A stretch of DNA of 64,000 nt from Siphonodentalium dalli (GCA_032622095.1 CP136067.1:50943899-51007898), one strand, 5' to 3'. Positions 1 through 10,669 are shown, numbered from the stretch's first letter. Numbers and translations are program-made. Notes: generated from the letters alone by a model not told the origin.

Positions 1-735
1 AAAAAATGGACGTAACCCGCAGTTGGCCTATTACCATACCAAAGAACATTAAAATCCTAATAGCATACTCGGTGACAAGATGAAATATTCGTATTCGGCG
101 GACGGATGGAGCCCTATATTAGAGACCTTTCGCATCCTTACAATTACGATTACGAATACGGATAGCTATTCGTAGTCGTAAATCTATCCGTATGGCCAAA
201 AAGTCCTTTCGCAAAACGATGACGCGTAAGAGTTTTGACGAACACGTACGAAAATTATTTCGTACCACTTTGTTTGGTATACAGTCCCTTAATACTTCAC
301 TTATCGTCTCATTTGCAACAATGCGATAATCATGACATGTTAATATTGTCAATAATTCGACCAGTCACAACGTACGATCGGGGATTTTCTCGTGATATAT
401 TGCGGCAATACAGGTATAAATGCCAGGTCATATGTGATGGAAATTCAGTTCGTTGTTAGCATGGATGACCAGATAGACGTTATGCTGATGGGGAAGAGGG
501 GTTCCTGAATTTGGACCTTAGATCAACCACGACGCCATCGTTCAAGCCCCTTCAAGTCCGCGAGTTGATTTCAATGCGATTTCGGCTTCACCTCTTTGGG
601 TTTAGGAAATCCGACATAAGGTTGGTGAGCTCGCTGATGTGCATCACTTCTGATTTGTTACTACCAAATCGAAACAAAGTCGATACAGTAGGAGCGATGT
701 CATCAAGTTGCTTTTTTGTCAGATATTTGACAAAC
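1..735. other. No gene recognised; short inverted repeat shared with 1793-1845
   Basis: No convincing gene is visible. The stretch around 118-185 contains sequence that reappears inverted at about 1793-1845 (shared core resembling CTATCCGTAT.CGTAATCGTAA followed by TGCGAAAGGTCTCT), so it is part of a dispersed repeat. The short open frames here lack recognisable motifs. Confidence 0.5.
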
Positions 736-960
736 CAGCAAAATTTCGTTGAACAAAATGTTGACAAATAACAGGTTTTGGGCAATTTTATAATAAAGTT
801 GACTGTGCATGGTTAGCATTAATTTTGAGCAATTACTCGATTCTGATAACAGAAGTGGCATTTCGAAAAAAAAAATGTTGTTGGAATCTGATGATATGGG
901 GACATCTAATCGGATTGAGTACCTTTAAGTGCCGCATTTGTGCGTGTTTTTAAAATTAAA
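736..960. repeat. Dispersed repeat, copy 1 (partner 2860-3050)
   Basis: About 200 bp here align by eye with 2860-3050 in the same orientation. Both contain TTTCGTTGAACAA, a GTTGA(C/T)AAATAACA motif, TGGTTAGCATTA, GATATGGGGAC and GAGTACCTTTAA, with small indels between them. The second copy sits beside the 3' side of the Crypton remnant, so the family may be Crypton 3' sequence or an independent element. No coding function is evident. Confidence 0.6.
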
Positions 961-1138
961 AATAAATGCAAAGAACAAACCTGACAGAGACTGCTGAGCT
1001 CTGGTGATGTCGGCGGGTGTGCCAAATATTCTTTAATTACGGTTCAGGAGCAGAAATCACTACTTACCAGTTGAATCGGCATCCAGGGTAGGTTCAGATT
1101 ACTCAGACAGAGTACTTTATGTAACTTAGAACTCTGTT

Positions 1139-1354
1139 ATGATTCCATGTAATTTTAAAATCGGTTATGAATTTCATGTAATTTTAAAATGCCCTGTATT
1201 ACAGACTCTGCGAGAGAGATATATAAAACCCAACTTCTACCGAAAACCGAATATTATTAAATTGAATGAACTATCCAATTTGGGAACGGGGAAGAGAACA
1301 CAAAATCTTTCACTATTCATTAATAGGGTTATGCCATTCTTTAGGCTCTCCTGA
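1139..1354 (+). pseudogene. Non-LTR retrotransposon ORF2 C-terminal tail (zf-RVT-like), fragment
   Basis: The 71-residue frame resembles the extreme C-terminus of LINE reverse-transcriptase polyproteins, just after the core C-terminal zinc motif. It has EFHVILKCPVLQTLRERYI followed by a Tyr/Arg/Lys-rich stretch and a hydrophobic ending with NLSLFINRV. In intact elements this segment follows Cys-x2-Cys and contributes His and Cys to metal or RNA binding. The upstream part of ORF2 is absent, so this is a 5'-truncated LINE end, the usual product of target-primed reverse transcription. A short local duplication (GAATTTCATGTAATTTTAAAA) occurs at about 1147-1190. The family assignment is by motif only; the clade is not determined. 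Confidence 0.65.
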
Positions 1355-1359
1355 GGCAT

Positions 1360-2330
1360 TCTATAACTACACACATTAGTACACCGCCATGGGTTGTTGA
1401 ATTAAATAATTGTTGAAATTCACTATATATTGTGTACTATCTTGCACATAATAATCACTCAAAACTGGCGACTGGTTTCATAGTGCACTCCTCTTTCTGT
1501 AAAGTTTTCTGTCGCAGCCAGCGATGGCTATCCGTTGTACATAACGATCTTATTTCGCAGGTGATTCACGACAGTGATTGACAATCTAAACGGCATATCG
1601 AGGTCGTAGCTCAATACAACTGGATGGTTTACATGATATACATATACAGTCTCGAACGGAGTAAAGTGATATATTGCAGAAAATAAATTTCAGGTGTTAT
1701 TTGAGCTTATTAGAAACCATGAAATCGTAACCGTCATCACGGATAGTAAAATACGAGAACGATTAGAAAGTACACACAGGTTGGTGACGTGGTACCCTAT
1801 CCGTATCCGTAATCGTAAACGTGAGTTTTGCGAAAGGTCTCTGTTCTATATACCCCAGGTATTTGGCGGTGAATTATGAATTGAATGACTGATTGATGCG
1901 CGCTGTATATACATGTATATAATCGGAGATTTAGCGATCTTGTAGGTTGAGCTCGTTACTGAATATCGAAGGGCAACATTTACATATAACTTATTATATC
2001 ACTTTAGGTGTTGTCATGATAGTTGTTACAACATGCCACCCGGGAACGGGATTCGATTCGAGAAATTTGAACAGTTGAAAATACAATGCCTCTACGTGAA
2101 ACAAAATGCATGGAATTTGAAGTTAGACCCCCCCCCCCCCACCCGAGTGACGAGACTCGATGTGTATATCTCTTCTGTCATGTGTCTAGCTATCAACCAG
2201 GGCGATATTATACTTGAAAATCGTTGTCTAGATAGCTACATTCATATGCTATTGGTACGGTGTCATACATGCAAGTCATATCAAATGAAATCATTCACAG
2301 TGAAATAACTGTTCATTAAATTGGATAAAG
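1360..2330. other. No gene recognised; probable LINE 3' UTR then unique sequence
   Basis: Sequence just after 1354 is probably the 3' untranslated tail of the LINE fragment. The rest is AT-rich without recognisable domains. A run of 13 C occurs at 2128-2140. Confidence 0.4.
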
Positions 2331-2760
2331 AGCGTCGGTTGCTAAAGATGCATAATCCGATTAAACACTCATAAATTACTATTTCTTTGGCTTCGGGGAT
2401 AAAAAATATTTGATTCGAGTGGAGGAACCAATATGATAGGGTATCACACTCAGGTACTTTGTTAATTTCATCATAAAATTTCCCGCTCACAAAAATCCAT
2501 GCCCCAATTCATTCACCAGTTTAAATTATTTAGATATGATGTACAAATCAAATAAACGCGATGTCATCCTTTAATAACATGTTGCATGCATCAGGTGCAG
2601 TCGGGGAGCGAGTACACCGTGGAATGCGAAAGGTGAAGGTAACTGAAGAATGACCTGCACCTGATGCATGCATCACGGATATATGATAGGAACTATGATA
2701 GGGTATCACACTCAGAATGATTAGATATCGATTTTTGAAATTTGTTATTTCTCGAGATGT
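2330..2760. repeat. Rearranged, partly inverted copy of the 4003-4470 element
   Basis: Blocks of the element found at 4003-4470 reappear here in scrambled order. The segment around 2490-2600 is the reverse complement of about 4085-4190, while 2350-2430 and 2605-2680 are in the same orientation as their partners. The result is a local hairpin with GCATGCATCAGGTGCA on one side of a ~60 bp loop and its complement on the other. A short sequence, TATGATAGGGTATCACACTC, occurs twice (about 2432 and 2694), consistent with an internal rearrangement. Confidence 0.65.
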
Positions 2761-2859
2761 GTAATTTTTTATAGCCTGGAAAAAAAGTCGTCAAACCGAC
2801 GGTCTCGCACCAAATTGTGGTTGCAAATGGATAACTCTAAAATCAAGTGGTAATACGGC

Positions 2860-3050
2860 CAAGTTTCGTGATAATCAAGTGATAATACGGCCTAATTTCG
2901 TTGAACAACAGTTGATAAATAACACGTTTTGGGAAATTTTATACCAGTGGTTAGCATTAGTGTGTTGTTATTAATCGATTCTGACAACAACTAAAGCGTA
3001 TTTTGAAGAACTGGTGATATGGGGACCTTCTGATCGGATCGAGTACCTTT
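2860..3050. repeat. Dispersed repeat, copy 2 (partner 736-960)
   Basis: Second copy of the repeat described at 736-960, in the same orientation, with several substitutions and indels. It lies between the rearranged TIR element and the foldback MITE, near the presumed 3' flank of the minus-strand Crypton. Confidence 0.6.
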
Positions 3051-3167
3051 AAAATAATTGATCATTGTTTGTAAAACAATGTACGATCTCGACAATAACC
3101 ATCCATTGTCCTATACAATGGACTCGATGAACAAAGCAGTTACGTCATAGCCGTGTGTTAATATAAC

Positions 3168-3350
3168 AATAACATGATTTTTGAGGGCATTATGGTTTCT
3201 TAACGGCCCGATAGGAATGATTAACAGCCAGAGGGCCTGGCCTATAAGCGGCACGAGACGATGTCGAGGGCCGCTAATAGGCACGAGGGCTGTTAATCAT
3301 TCCTAGCGGGCCGTTAAGAAACCATAATGCCCGAAAAATATCATGTTATT
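3168..3350. mobile_element. Foldback MITE, 183 bp, arms about 75 bp
   Basis: The sequence begins AATAACATGAT and ends ATCATGTTATT. The two ~75-bp arms (3168-3242 and 3276-3350) are near-perfect reverse complements, sharing GGGCATTATGGTTTCTTAACGG. About 33 bp separate them. There is no coding capacity. This is the structure of a non-autonomous foldback element or MITE. Whether the weaker similarity outside the arms belongs to the element is unclear. Confidence 0.8.
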
Positions 3351-3516
3351 ACTATTATTTCCACACACTATCATTATGTAAGTGTTGTACCCCGGCAAGT
3401 TCAAATATTTCACAACATCTCTGAATTAACACAATTTAATCAAAATATAGAATAGTATTCAATATCATCAACATTTGATCACAATACTTTAATTGTTCTT
3501 TGGAGTTTCAGTCAAT

Positions 3517-4002
3517 TCACTTCTCTACTCCATAATTGTAATGTATTGTGCACTGATGAACTGTAGCGCCAGCCATGAAATTGTGCGTTGTGTGCATTTG
3601 ACGCTGGAATGAATTGTGAGTTGATGATGCTGAAGTTGGCACATCAATATTAAAAATAGTTCCAGGTGATGCTGCTGCAGGAATGGTGATGATGCCGTCA
3701 TCGGACGATGTCAAGTTCATAGGTTGCGGTAAGGGTCCTAAGGGAATTATCTCGGTCTGGTCGGTAACCCCAATTATATTAGGATCCGTAGTTGTGTCTG
3801 ACGAAATAGTACTGGTGTCAATACTAAAGGCGCCCACCGCGAAATCATCATTGTCCGACAGTTCATAAATATCGGGATTGACGCTCATAGATGCATCATT
3901 TCGAGGGTTGATGCTCATGGATGCATTTAGAATGTTTGAACATTCGCGTTTCTGTGCCGTCGATATATCCGTGATATAATGTTTCAGACTGGCAGTATTC
4001 TT
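3517..4002 (-). pseudogene. Crypton-type tyrosine recombinase, C-terminal part (3' half of split gene)
   Basis: Reading the minus strand from 4002, the frame resumes the recombinase at NTASLKHYITD. This supplies the conserved tyrosine region that follows the HxxR block in DUF3504/Crypton recombinases. It then runs through a Ser/Thr/Asp-rich linker to a tail ending near HQCTIHYNYG. Such Cys/Asn/Phe-rich tails are common in Crypton-derived proteins of marine invertebrates. Continuity with 5813-6011 is restored exactly when the 4003-5812 insertion and one TCTT copy are set aside, so these are two halves of one gene. It is not functional: the gene is split, and its middle is deleted further upstream. 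Confidence 0.7.
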
Positions 4003-4470
4003 GGAATCAGGGAGCTAAATGTGTTCTAGAGTCGGGGAGCGAGTACACCGTGGAATGCGAAAGGTGAAGGTAACTGAAGAATGACCTGCACCTGATGCAT
4101 GCAACATGTTATTAAAGAATGACATCGCGTTTATTTGATTTGTACATCATATCTAAATAATTTAAACTGGTGAATGAATGGGGCATCCGATTAAACACTC
4201 ATAAATTACTATTTCTTTGGCTTCGGGGATAAAATATATTTGATTCGAGTGGAGGAACCCACTCATCAAAGCTCAGAATGATTAGATATCGATTTTTGTG
4301 AGCGGGAAATTTACTTAACTAGCTGCTGATTTTTCTTGCATTTTCGTGATCAACTGATGTCAATCTAGCTGGGTAAACATCACTGGTATGGCCTGCAGGC
4401 TTCAATTCGGTGAATTTGGCCGAAACGTTAACACTGTCGCCTATGGGAAACCATTTAGTTCAGTGATTCC
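4003..4470. repeat. Left terminal copy of the GGAATCA...TGATTCC element
   Basis: Copy of 468 bp with TIR-like ends GGAATCA and TGATTCC. It shares ACACCGTGGAATGC, CACCTGATGCATGCAACATG and AACGTTAACACTGTCGCC with the right copy. Each copy has private indels: only this one has the AAACACTCATAAATTACTAT block, which also occurs near 2365. Confidence 0.75.
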
Positions 4471-5355
4471 TATAAGAAAAATTTGAATTTTACGAAATGT
4501 CACGACTCGCCATGATAAGTTGTTAATTTCATATTTTCTTATTTTCAAATGATAATGACCACATTTTAGACAGATTTAAAGAAGAAACGCATGAATTGGC
4601 CTGTAGATAGTAATGAAAGTGATAAATCTGGGAGTTTTGCATGGACATCAGGTACCATTAGGGGGTCAGGGGGCCTAAAGCCCCCCTAACCACAATTTTG
4701 AGGAGTGTTAGCCCCTCCCCCCATTGGGAAAAGGTGGCAGTTGACCTAATTAAGCTTCCGGCACCCAGTAGCGTTATCGGGGATCGTAGCCCTAACCCAA
4801 GTCGGGGGGGGGGGGTTTGATGGCATCACCACTAGAGTTACTGTCGTGCAAGACTGTCATGGCAGGTTTGTTAAATAGACAGTATGCCCTGCCATCTGGT
4901 AAAATTTCGTGCCTGAGGCTTTGTTTGATGTTTTATGTTTTGATATTTCAATTGACTTATGGTTGCTTTATATTGCTATTAAAGTATTTTTAATTTTAAT
5001 TTTCTGTTAATTTTGGTAAATGTTTATAAAAAAATTGCCAAATTCTGCATGAAAAGGGTTAAAATTGGACAAGATATCCCACTCAAAATGTATATTAACA
5101 TTTCCTCTTCAATTTAGTAATATTATGGCATATAAGGGCATACTTAAGTTATACGAGATGCATCAGCTAGTAAAATTGAAAAAAAGTCTAAATGTTTTGG
5201 CTTTATTTTGACGATTGATACTAATTTTCAGGATGCCTCATATTGAAAAAATACACCACTACTGCCCGATATAATCCATTTTTGGTTTCAGTAAGGTCTA
5301 TATTTGGATAAAATACTATAAGAAACGCTGTGTGGTACACATAGACATATATATA

Positions 5356-5812
5356 TGAATCAGGGAGCTAAATGTGTTCTAGAGTCGGGGAGCGAGTACA
5401 CCGTGGAATGCTAAAGGTGAAGGTAACTGAAGAATGACCCCCACCTGATGCATGCAACATGTTATTAAAGGATGACATCGCGTTTATTTGATTTGTACAT
5501 CATATCTAAATAATTTAAACTGGTGAATGAATGGGGGCATGGATTTTTGTGAGCGGGAAATTTATTTAACTAGCTGCTGTAGTTCTGGGTTTTTCCAGAT
5601 CAAATTTGGCTGTGGGATAGCCCTGTCGTACACTTGGGATTTATTTTAAAAAGTAAACATATGACCTATGATTTTTCTTGCATTTTCGTGATCAACTGAT
5701 GTCAATCTAGCTGGGTAAACATCACTGGTATGGCATGCAGGCTTCAATTCAGTGAATTTGGCCGAAACGTTAACACTGTCGCCTATGGGAAACCATTTAG
5801 TTCAGTGATTCC
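5356..5812. repeat. Right terminal copy of the GGAATCA...TGATTCC element
   Basis: Copy of ~457 bp in direct orientation to 4003-4470. Its first base differs (TGAATCA), while its outer end keeps TGATTCC next to the TCTT duplication. It has its own ~90-bp stretch around 5580-5665 that the left copy lacks. Confidence 0.75.
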
Positions 5813-6482
5813 TCTTGTGGTTCGTCACCGAAATTATACTGTCTGAATTTACCCCAGCCTGATACAACGTCGTTATTGTTGATGCCCTGCCGCTATGGCA
5901 CGTGTAGACTTGTGAAAGACCCGCTTTTGTTGAAATCTTTTGCATCATATTTGATAAGGTGTTCTTCCCAAGGGGCTCGTTGCGAAACCAGTGCTCATTC
6001 GGTAGAACCATAGCGATTCTAGAAGAACATCTGGTGATGAATCGTAGGTTTAAAAGTACCTGGACAATTTATGCATGTCGGCGTGTCCAATGCTGGGCTT
6101 ATGTTTTGTTTTTGGATTATTGCATTTGAAATACAATTTGCATCTCGCCTCAAACATTTTGTTGCTGCTAGAGAATTCTCTATCCTTAATGATGTTTATT
6201 GGTCGGCTTATGGGCGCGGATATAATATGCCTGTGAATTGCTGCCCGTAAACATGTCAAAGTGCTCGGTGTGAGAGAACCGCCGGATTTCTTCGGTTTAA
6301 CTTCTGCATAAAATTTTCTCAACTGTTGATATCGACGACAAATCACAACTTTTGCTTCTTTTTTCAAGCCAGTCTTCGAAGCGTCTCACTCCGTAAATTG
6401 TCGATCGAGATGTGCTATCCGGTCTAGCACTATTTTCAAGAAAATTTAGTTGATTTTCGTCTAATTCACTGGATTGAGACAT
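5813..6482 (-). pseudogene. Crypton-type tyrosine recombinase, N-terminal and HxxR parts (5' half of split gene)
   Basis: The minus strand from 6482 reads an N-terminal segment with YGVRRFEDWLEK. A frameshift near 6360 leads into a DNA-binding-like segment containing LRKFYAEVKPKK and LTCLRAAIHRHI, typical of the core-binding domain of KIAA1958/Crypton DUF3504 proteins. After about 6050 the expected middle, including the first catalytic Arg region, is missing. The frame then resumes with WFRNEPLGKNTLSNMMQKIS and YTCHSGRAST, the HxxR active-site box. It ends at VTNHK where the composite element inserted. The source would have been a catalytically complete recombinase that moved without terminal inverted repeats. 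This copy is dead: frameshift, internal deletion of roughly 110 residues, and insertion. Confidence 0.75.
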
Positions 6483-7255
6483 TTTTTTAATTTACACAAA
6501 TACGCATGGATCGTCTGGTTTGTGTGCAAACAATTATCACGGGATCAAAACAAAAATCATGTGACCAAAATATATGGAAATTAGGCAAAATATCACCGGC
6601 ATCTGAGACCAAATAACTCGCGTAATAATGCTTAAATTGAAATAATATATACCTGTGTTTACCTTAGGATACCATTTAGTTAGGTATGTGTTCTATGTAA
6701 CAAATGGCAATCGGGTATTTCTTCGTTAAAAAGCTTTATTACAATAAAGAAATTCCGAAAAAAATCATCGGCAGTATGGTCACGTGACGTGTCGGGCCAT
6801 CTCGTGCTAACGACAAGCATATCCCATTAGCGCCCTATAGGGCCATAATGAACTTACATATTCACGTAATATAGTTAGTGTTATGGGATTTTATCACAGG
6901 ATAAAACGTCATTAATATTCTAGAGAACGCCCTTATAGGTGGAAATAATATGAAATAAAAATCATCTGAACTTGAACTACGTTTTGCTTCGGGGAGATAA
7001 TTTATCAGTCAAAAAGTGATATGCTTTTCAGAGGAAGAAATATTCCTGAAAAACTAAATATTTTATCGTGAAAGCCAGGAAATGTCTTGAAGGAAGTGTG
7101 TGAAATTATCTTTCAGAAAATTAACCAAACACTTTTTGTAATTAAGTGTTCTAGCGATTGAACGCATCCATTTGTTTGAAGATATAGTTTCATGTTTGTT
7201 GCAATAAGTCATTTCCACGTGACCACAAGGATATCCTGCGCACAGAGTTTTGATT
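6483..7255. other. No gene recognised; 5' flank of Crypton remnant
   Basis: AT-rich sequence without recognisable domains. The start may contain the 5' untranslated part of the Crypton. The element boundary cannot be placed because Cryptons lack terminal inverted repeats. Confidence 0.4.
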
Positions 7256-7585
7256 GATCACAGTGCACCTATTATGCGGCGTGCCGATCACAGTGCACCT
7301 ATTATGCGGCGTGCCATTCACAGTGCACCTATTATGCGGCGTGCCGATCACAGTGCACCTATTATGCGGCGTGCCGATCACAGTGCACCTATTATGCGGC
7401 GTGCCAATCACAGTGCACCTATTATGCGGCGTGCCAATCACAGTGCACCTATTATGCGGCGTGCCGATCACAGTGCACCTATTATGCGGCGTGCCGATCA
7501 CAGTGCACCTATTATGCGGCGTGCCAATCACAGTGTACCTATTATGCGGCGTGCCGATCACAGTGCACCTATTATGCAGCGAGCA
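7256..7585. repeat. 30-bp minisatellite, 11 units
   Basis: Eleven head-to-tail 30-bp units of GATCACAGTGCACC followed by TATTATGCGGCGTGCC. Variation is almost confined to the first one or two bases (GATCA, AATCA or ATTCA); one unit has GTACC for GCACC, and the last unit is diverged. Because 30 is a multiple of three and the unit lacks stops in several frames, it creates open frames on both strands (decapeptide repeats). These are by-products, not evidence for protein. There are no spacers, so it is not a CRISPR array. Confidence 0.95.
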
Positions 7586-7589
7586 GATA

Positions 7590-8026
7590 TTATGCTGATT
7601 GAGTCAAGTATAACCTCTATAATCCCGATATAGATATAATTAAATTGGAACCACTTAATAACAGACACGGTCTATGAAGTTTGTAATCAAAGTAACGAAT
7701 AGACCTTTCTCCCAACAGATGTATCACCGTATGATGTATATAATACACTGCTTAATTTACGTTATATCTGAAGATGTTGCGTTATGTATTGACTATTGGT
7801 TTGTATCTATAAGCAATATCCATTACGTGTGATAATTGAGGAGCCTAACATGCACTGTATCACACGTCAATCATCGATGACGAAACTAGTAACGTGAATG
7901 TAACATGATACGTCAGTGAGACGCTTAGTCGGCAGAGGTTAACTAAAATATTAACCCACATTTAGTCTCAAAGTAACTATAAGCAGTTGATAGATTGATT
8001 CAACCTCCTGCGCAGTGGTTTCTCAG
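7590..8026. other. No gene recognised
   Basis: AT-rich sequence after the minisatellite; nothing recognisable on either strand. Confidence 0.4.
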
Positions 8027-8056
8027 TTAACCCTTTACCCAACAGAACGGCCCTGT

Positions 8057-8125
8057 GCCAATGCATTCTCTTATATATTCGAGTCGACCATAGGTCGCCT
8101 CGCATATATAAGAGAATGCATTGGC
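8057..8125. repeat. 69-bp palindrome, copy 1
   Basis: Near-perfect palindrome: CCAATGCATTCTCTTATATA pairs with its complement on the far side, and an inner CGACC-ATA-GGTCG stem continues it. One mismatch separates the inner and outer stems, giving the unit an orientation. This copy has one substitution (ATATTC for ATATGC). Confidence 0.9.
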
Positions 8126-8203
8126 TTAACACATTAAAAATTATAAAATTGTTAAAGAATGTAAGAAATAATTGTAAAAAGTGTTAAAAAAAGATTTTTT
8201 TAG

Positions 8204-8272
8204 GCCAATGCATTCTCTTATATATGCGAGGCGACCTATGGTCGACTCGCATATATAAGAGAATGCATTGGC
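8204..8272. repeat. 69-bp palindrome, copy 2
   Basis: Same palindrome as 8057-8125, in opposite orientation as judged by the single asymmetric mismatch beside the central CGACC-TAT-GGTCG. It is separated from copy 1 by a 78-bp AT-rich spacer. Confidence 0.9.
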
Positions 8273-8425
8273 ACAGGGCATAACTGTAACTATCACAATG
8301 TGGTCAAGGAGCCGGTTCCAATGATATCCATATTTGTATGGTTCTATTGAGACAGACCGAAGGTATTTTAGGCTGTTGAAGCTTTATTTGGCCGGTTTTG
8401 GCCGGTTTGTTGGGTAAAGGGTTAA

Positions 8426-8819
8426 GCTAATCATCTGCACGGTTTTTGCGCCAACACTAAAACTGATATTAAGTTGAATTTACAGATGCACATGTGTGAC
8501 GTTGGTCGGAACGATATTGGGGACGAATCAAATAGATGTACCCCATAACATTTCTCGATTCAACTACTCGCTCTACCTCCTAGACATGCTGCGGAATTCT
8601 ACCCTCTGCACTAACTGCGAAATTTGCTCACTATTTTCTAAGTTCTCATTGAAAGCCATCAAACAGTCTTGCAATAAGACATGCAAATAGATGCTTCTAC
8701 ATGTAGGCTAACTGCAGGGCCGTTGTCGGTGCAGCGAACGTATCAGGATGTTCAACTTCGGTGTGGCGAAATTCTTCCAGTGTGATATTGGGTAGGATTT
8801 AAAATTTGCGAGTGACTCT
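8426..8819. other. No gene recognised
   Basis: Unique-looking sequence. The short frame at 8496-8690 is Cys-rich near its end but has no family signature that I recognise. Confidence 0.4.
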
Positions 8820-9035
8820 GAAGTTGGTTTGACGTTGGACATTGGCAGACATTCTACACTCGGTCTATTTTAACAAACATATCACTGACTTGCATATGAT
8901 GCAAAGTATTGTCATTTCCTTGTACATAAACGACCCTCATTAAACAAACATAATATGCGAGCCAAGCATATGTTCAAGCAAATAACCAAATTGGTGAATG
9001 TATTGAACGTCCAATGTCAAACCAAGTTCACAGCA
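8820..9035. mobile_element. Possible short MITE with imperfect ~22-bp inverted ends
   Basis: GTTGGTTTGACGTTGGACAT near 8824 is matched by the reverse complement of ACGTCCAATGTCAAACCAAG near 9010, giving inverted repeats about 185 bp apart. The interior has no coding potential. Target duplication and exact ends could not be fixed. Confidence 0.45.
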
Positions 9036-10026
9036 GTGCCATCCTGGACTTTAGTATTAAGATTCCAAACTAACGCTTGTTCTTATAATAATATTTGCTG
9101 GACTTAATTATAGCAATACCATATCACTCTATTCGTATATCTAAAGTCACAAACATACAATTGATACCTTTCGCATAATGAACTACTACTGATACGAATG
9201 ACACATAGCTTACAGTGATCGTAAATGTTTCGTACAGTCCAAATACCTTTTCACAGAATTAACGATTGTGAGAAAATAGTGCCGTTCAAACTTCTTTCCG
9301 TCCGCAGTAAGGATATATGAACGTTTGCTGTGATTAGTTTTTGCCAACAATTTTGTTATTATCTGTTCATTATTAATCAGCGGTTTGCGCAATGATTGCA
9401 TTCAATCAAAGCTCGCAGTTTCCATGGTTGCCTTCTCGATTCTCGACACCGTAATCGTAAATAAGCGGATACGGCAAAACGACAACTGATAGAAAGAACA
9501 CATATATTAGTGACGTAGTACTCTGGTCGTCATTCTCACCAGCAGCAGTTCATTAAGCGAAACGTGTCAATTCCGTGGTGCGTGTGAACTTATCGTGCTC
9601 TGTATTATTCAGAGAGAAATTCCCCCACACTAAACTTCTGGAAAAATTAAGAAATTATTGTAAAGTGATGACTCCCGGAATCCAAGAAAATATCATGTAC
9701 ATGTACAACTGATTTACTTCCCCCAGTTGTGGTCATTCCAGGACGATTACGGTTAACAGCTGAAATGACACTTGGGTTATCTCGACGGTTGACCTTATAA
9801 CAATTGTCTTGCATTGAATTAACCCAATGACATATATATTGTGCCAATTTAGACGCATTTATCCATGTTCGCACCTCATTAGCTCTACTAGCCAGGAATA
9901 CTGCTCCTCAAGTATACTTAATGGCCATTAACCGGAAAAGGTTTTGGCCAATTACATTATATTCCGGTCGAAGTGTGTGGTCAAGTAGATTAAGTTCGAT
10001 GTACGCTTTCTGTGCCCGATACTAAT
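9036..10026. other. No gene recognised
   Basis: AT-rich sequence. A short CCGTAATCGTAAA segment near 9450 recalls the repeat at 118-185 and 1793-1845. No domain is visible in the short frames. Confidence 0.4.
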
Positions 10027-10280
10027 GACGTATAAGCCTATTTATGTGATATTGTGGTGGTGTTAATATCCACTATAAGAAAAGGCAATTTTGAAATGAT
10101 ATGGTCTGAATACTGGTCACAAAAATGAAATACTTTGGAAGATGATAATGAGGACGTATAAGCCCATGAATTTATGTGATATTTTGGTGGTGAGATATCG
10201 ATTATCAGAAAAATCTGTTTTGAAAGGATATGTTTTGAATACTTGTCGCAAAAATGAGACGAAGAAAACCCTTTGGAAAA
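10027..10280. repeat. Degenerate ~125-bp tandem duplication
   Basis: Two adjacent units (about 10027-10145 and 10150-10280) share GACGTATAAGCC, TTTATGTGATATT, GTGGTGGTG-like and CAAAAATGA segments in the same order. A 17-G run follows at 10438-10454. Confidence 0.65.
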
Positions 10281-10669
10281 TGACAATTTTTCTGCGCAAA
10301 GGAAAAGTTTTGAGGGGTGTTGCTAATTTTCCGCCCGGACTAACTAAGAAACGCCCGGACCCTCACTTGAATGTCTAGGTGTGATTTTCGTGGATACATT
10401 ACTAAGTGGTTCCCACCAAAATCCGCTCATTCAAGGAGGGGGGGGGGGGGGGGGTCACGGCCGCACACGATTATCGCCATTAAAGGCACGGATGACCTTG
10501 GTTGTAATTTATAATTTATAAATACCATCTTATGAATTTACTAGTAGTATAGTATAATGATAGTTTGAATGCGATACCTACAAAGCACACGTTCTGTGAA
10601 CCGAACATTTGTTTATATGTGACCCGCCATATCAAATCCAGTCGGAAGTCGGGATTTTTTGTACCCTGT

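Larger units (their letters stand above)
4003..5812. mobile_element. Composite DNA element inserted in the Crypton gene (TCTT target duplication)
   Basis: The insertion begins GGAATCAGGGAGCTAAATG and ends with the near-complement CATTTAGTTCAGTGATTCC, giving ~20-bp imperfect terminal inverted repeats. It is flanked by TCTT at 3999-4002 and 5813-5816, a 4-bp target duplication. Each end is a ~460-bp copy of the same element (4003-4470 and about 5356-5812), and both copies carry the same termini. The 886-bp middle (4471-5355) is AT-rich with a 12-G run at 4804-4815 and no transposase frame. The structure recalls two MITEs that moved as one unit. A solo insertion followed by duplication is the alternative. 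The superfamily is not assigned. Confidence 0.7.
8027..8425. mobile_element. piggyBac-type MITE, copy 1 (391 bp plus TTAA on both sides)
   Basis: The element proper (8031-8421) begins CCCTTTACCCAACA and ends TGTTGGGTAAAGGG. It is flanked by TTAA at 8027-8030 and 8422-8425. Exact TTAA target duplications and CCC/GGG termini are the hallmark of the piggyBac superfamily. There is no transposase frame, so it is non-autonomous. The half next to the left end holds two 69-bp palindromes in opposite orientation (8057-8125 and 8204-8272), bounded by CCCTGTGCC and GGCACAGGG. The other half has unique sequence with a repeated GGCCGGTTTT motif. A second copy of the same length lies at 11440-11830 in reverse orientation. 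Confidence 0.85.

Noticed and set aside
3517-3918. 133-residue minus-strand frame as an independent host gene
   Set aside because: It continues a Crypton recombinase across the insertion and has the typical tail of that family.
7256-7585. CRISPR-like regularly spaced repeat
   Set aside because: Units are contiguous without variable spacers and the context is an animal genome.
7190-7633. Three overlapping open frames of 114-127 residues on both strands
   Set aside because: All are translations of a 30-bp minisatellite; open because the unit length is a multiple of three and lacks stops.
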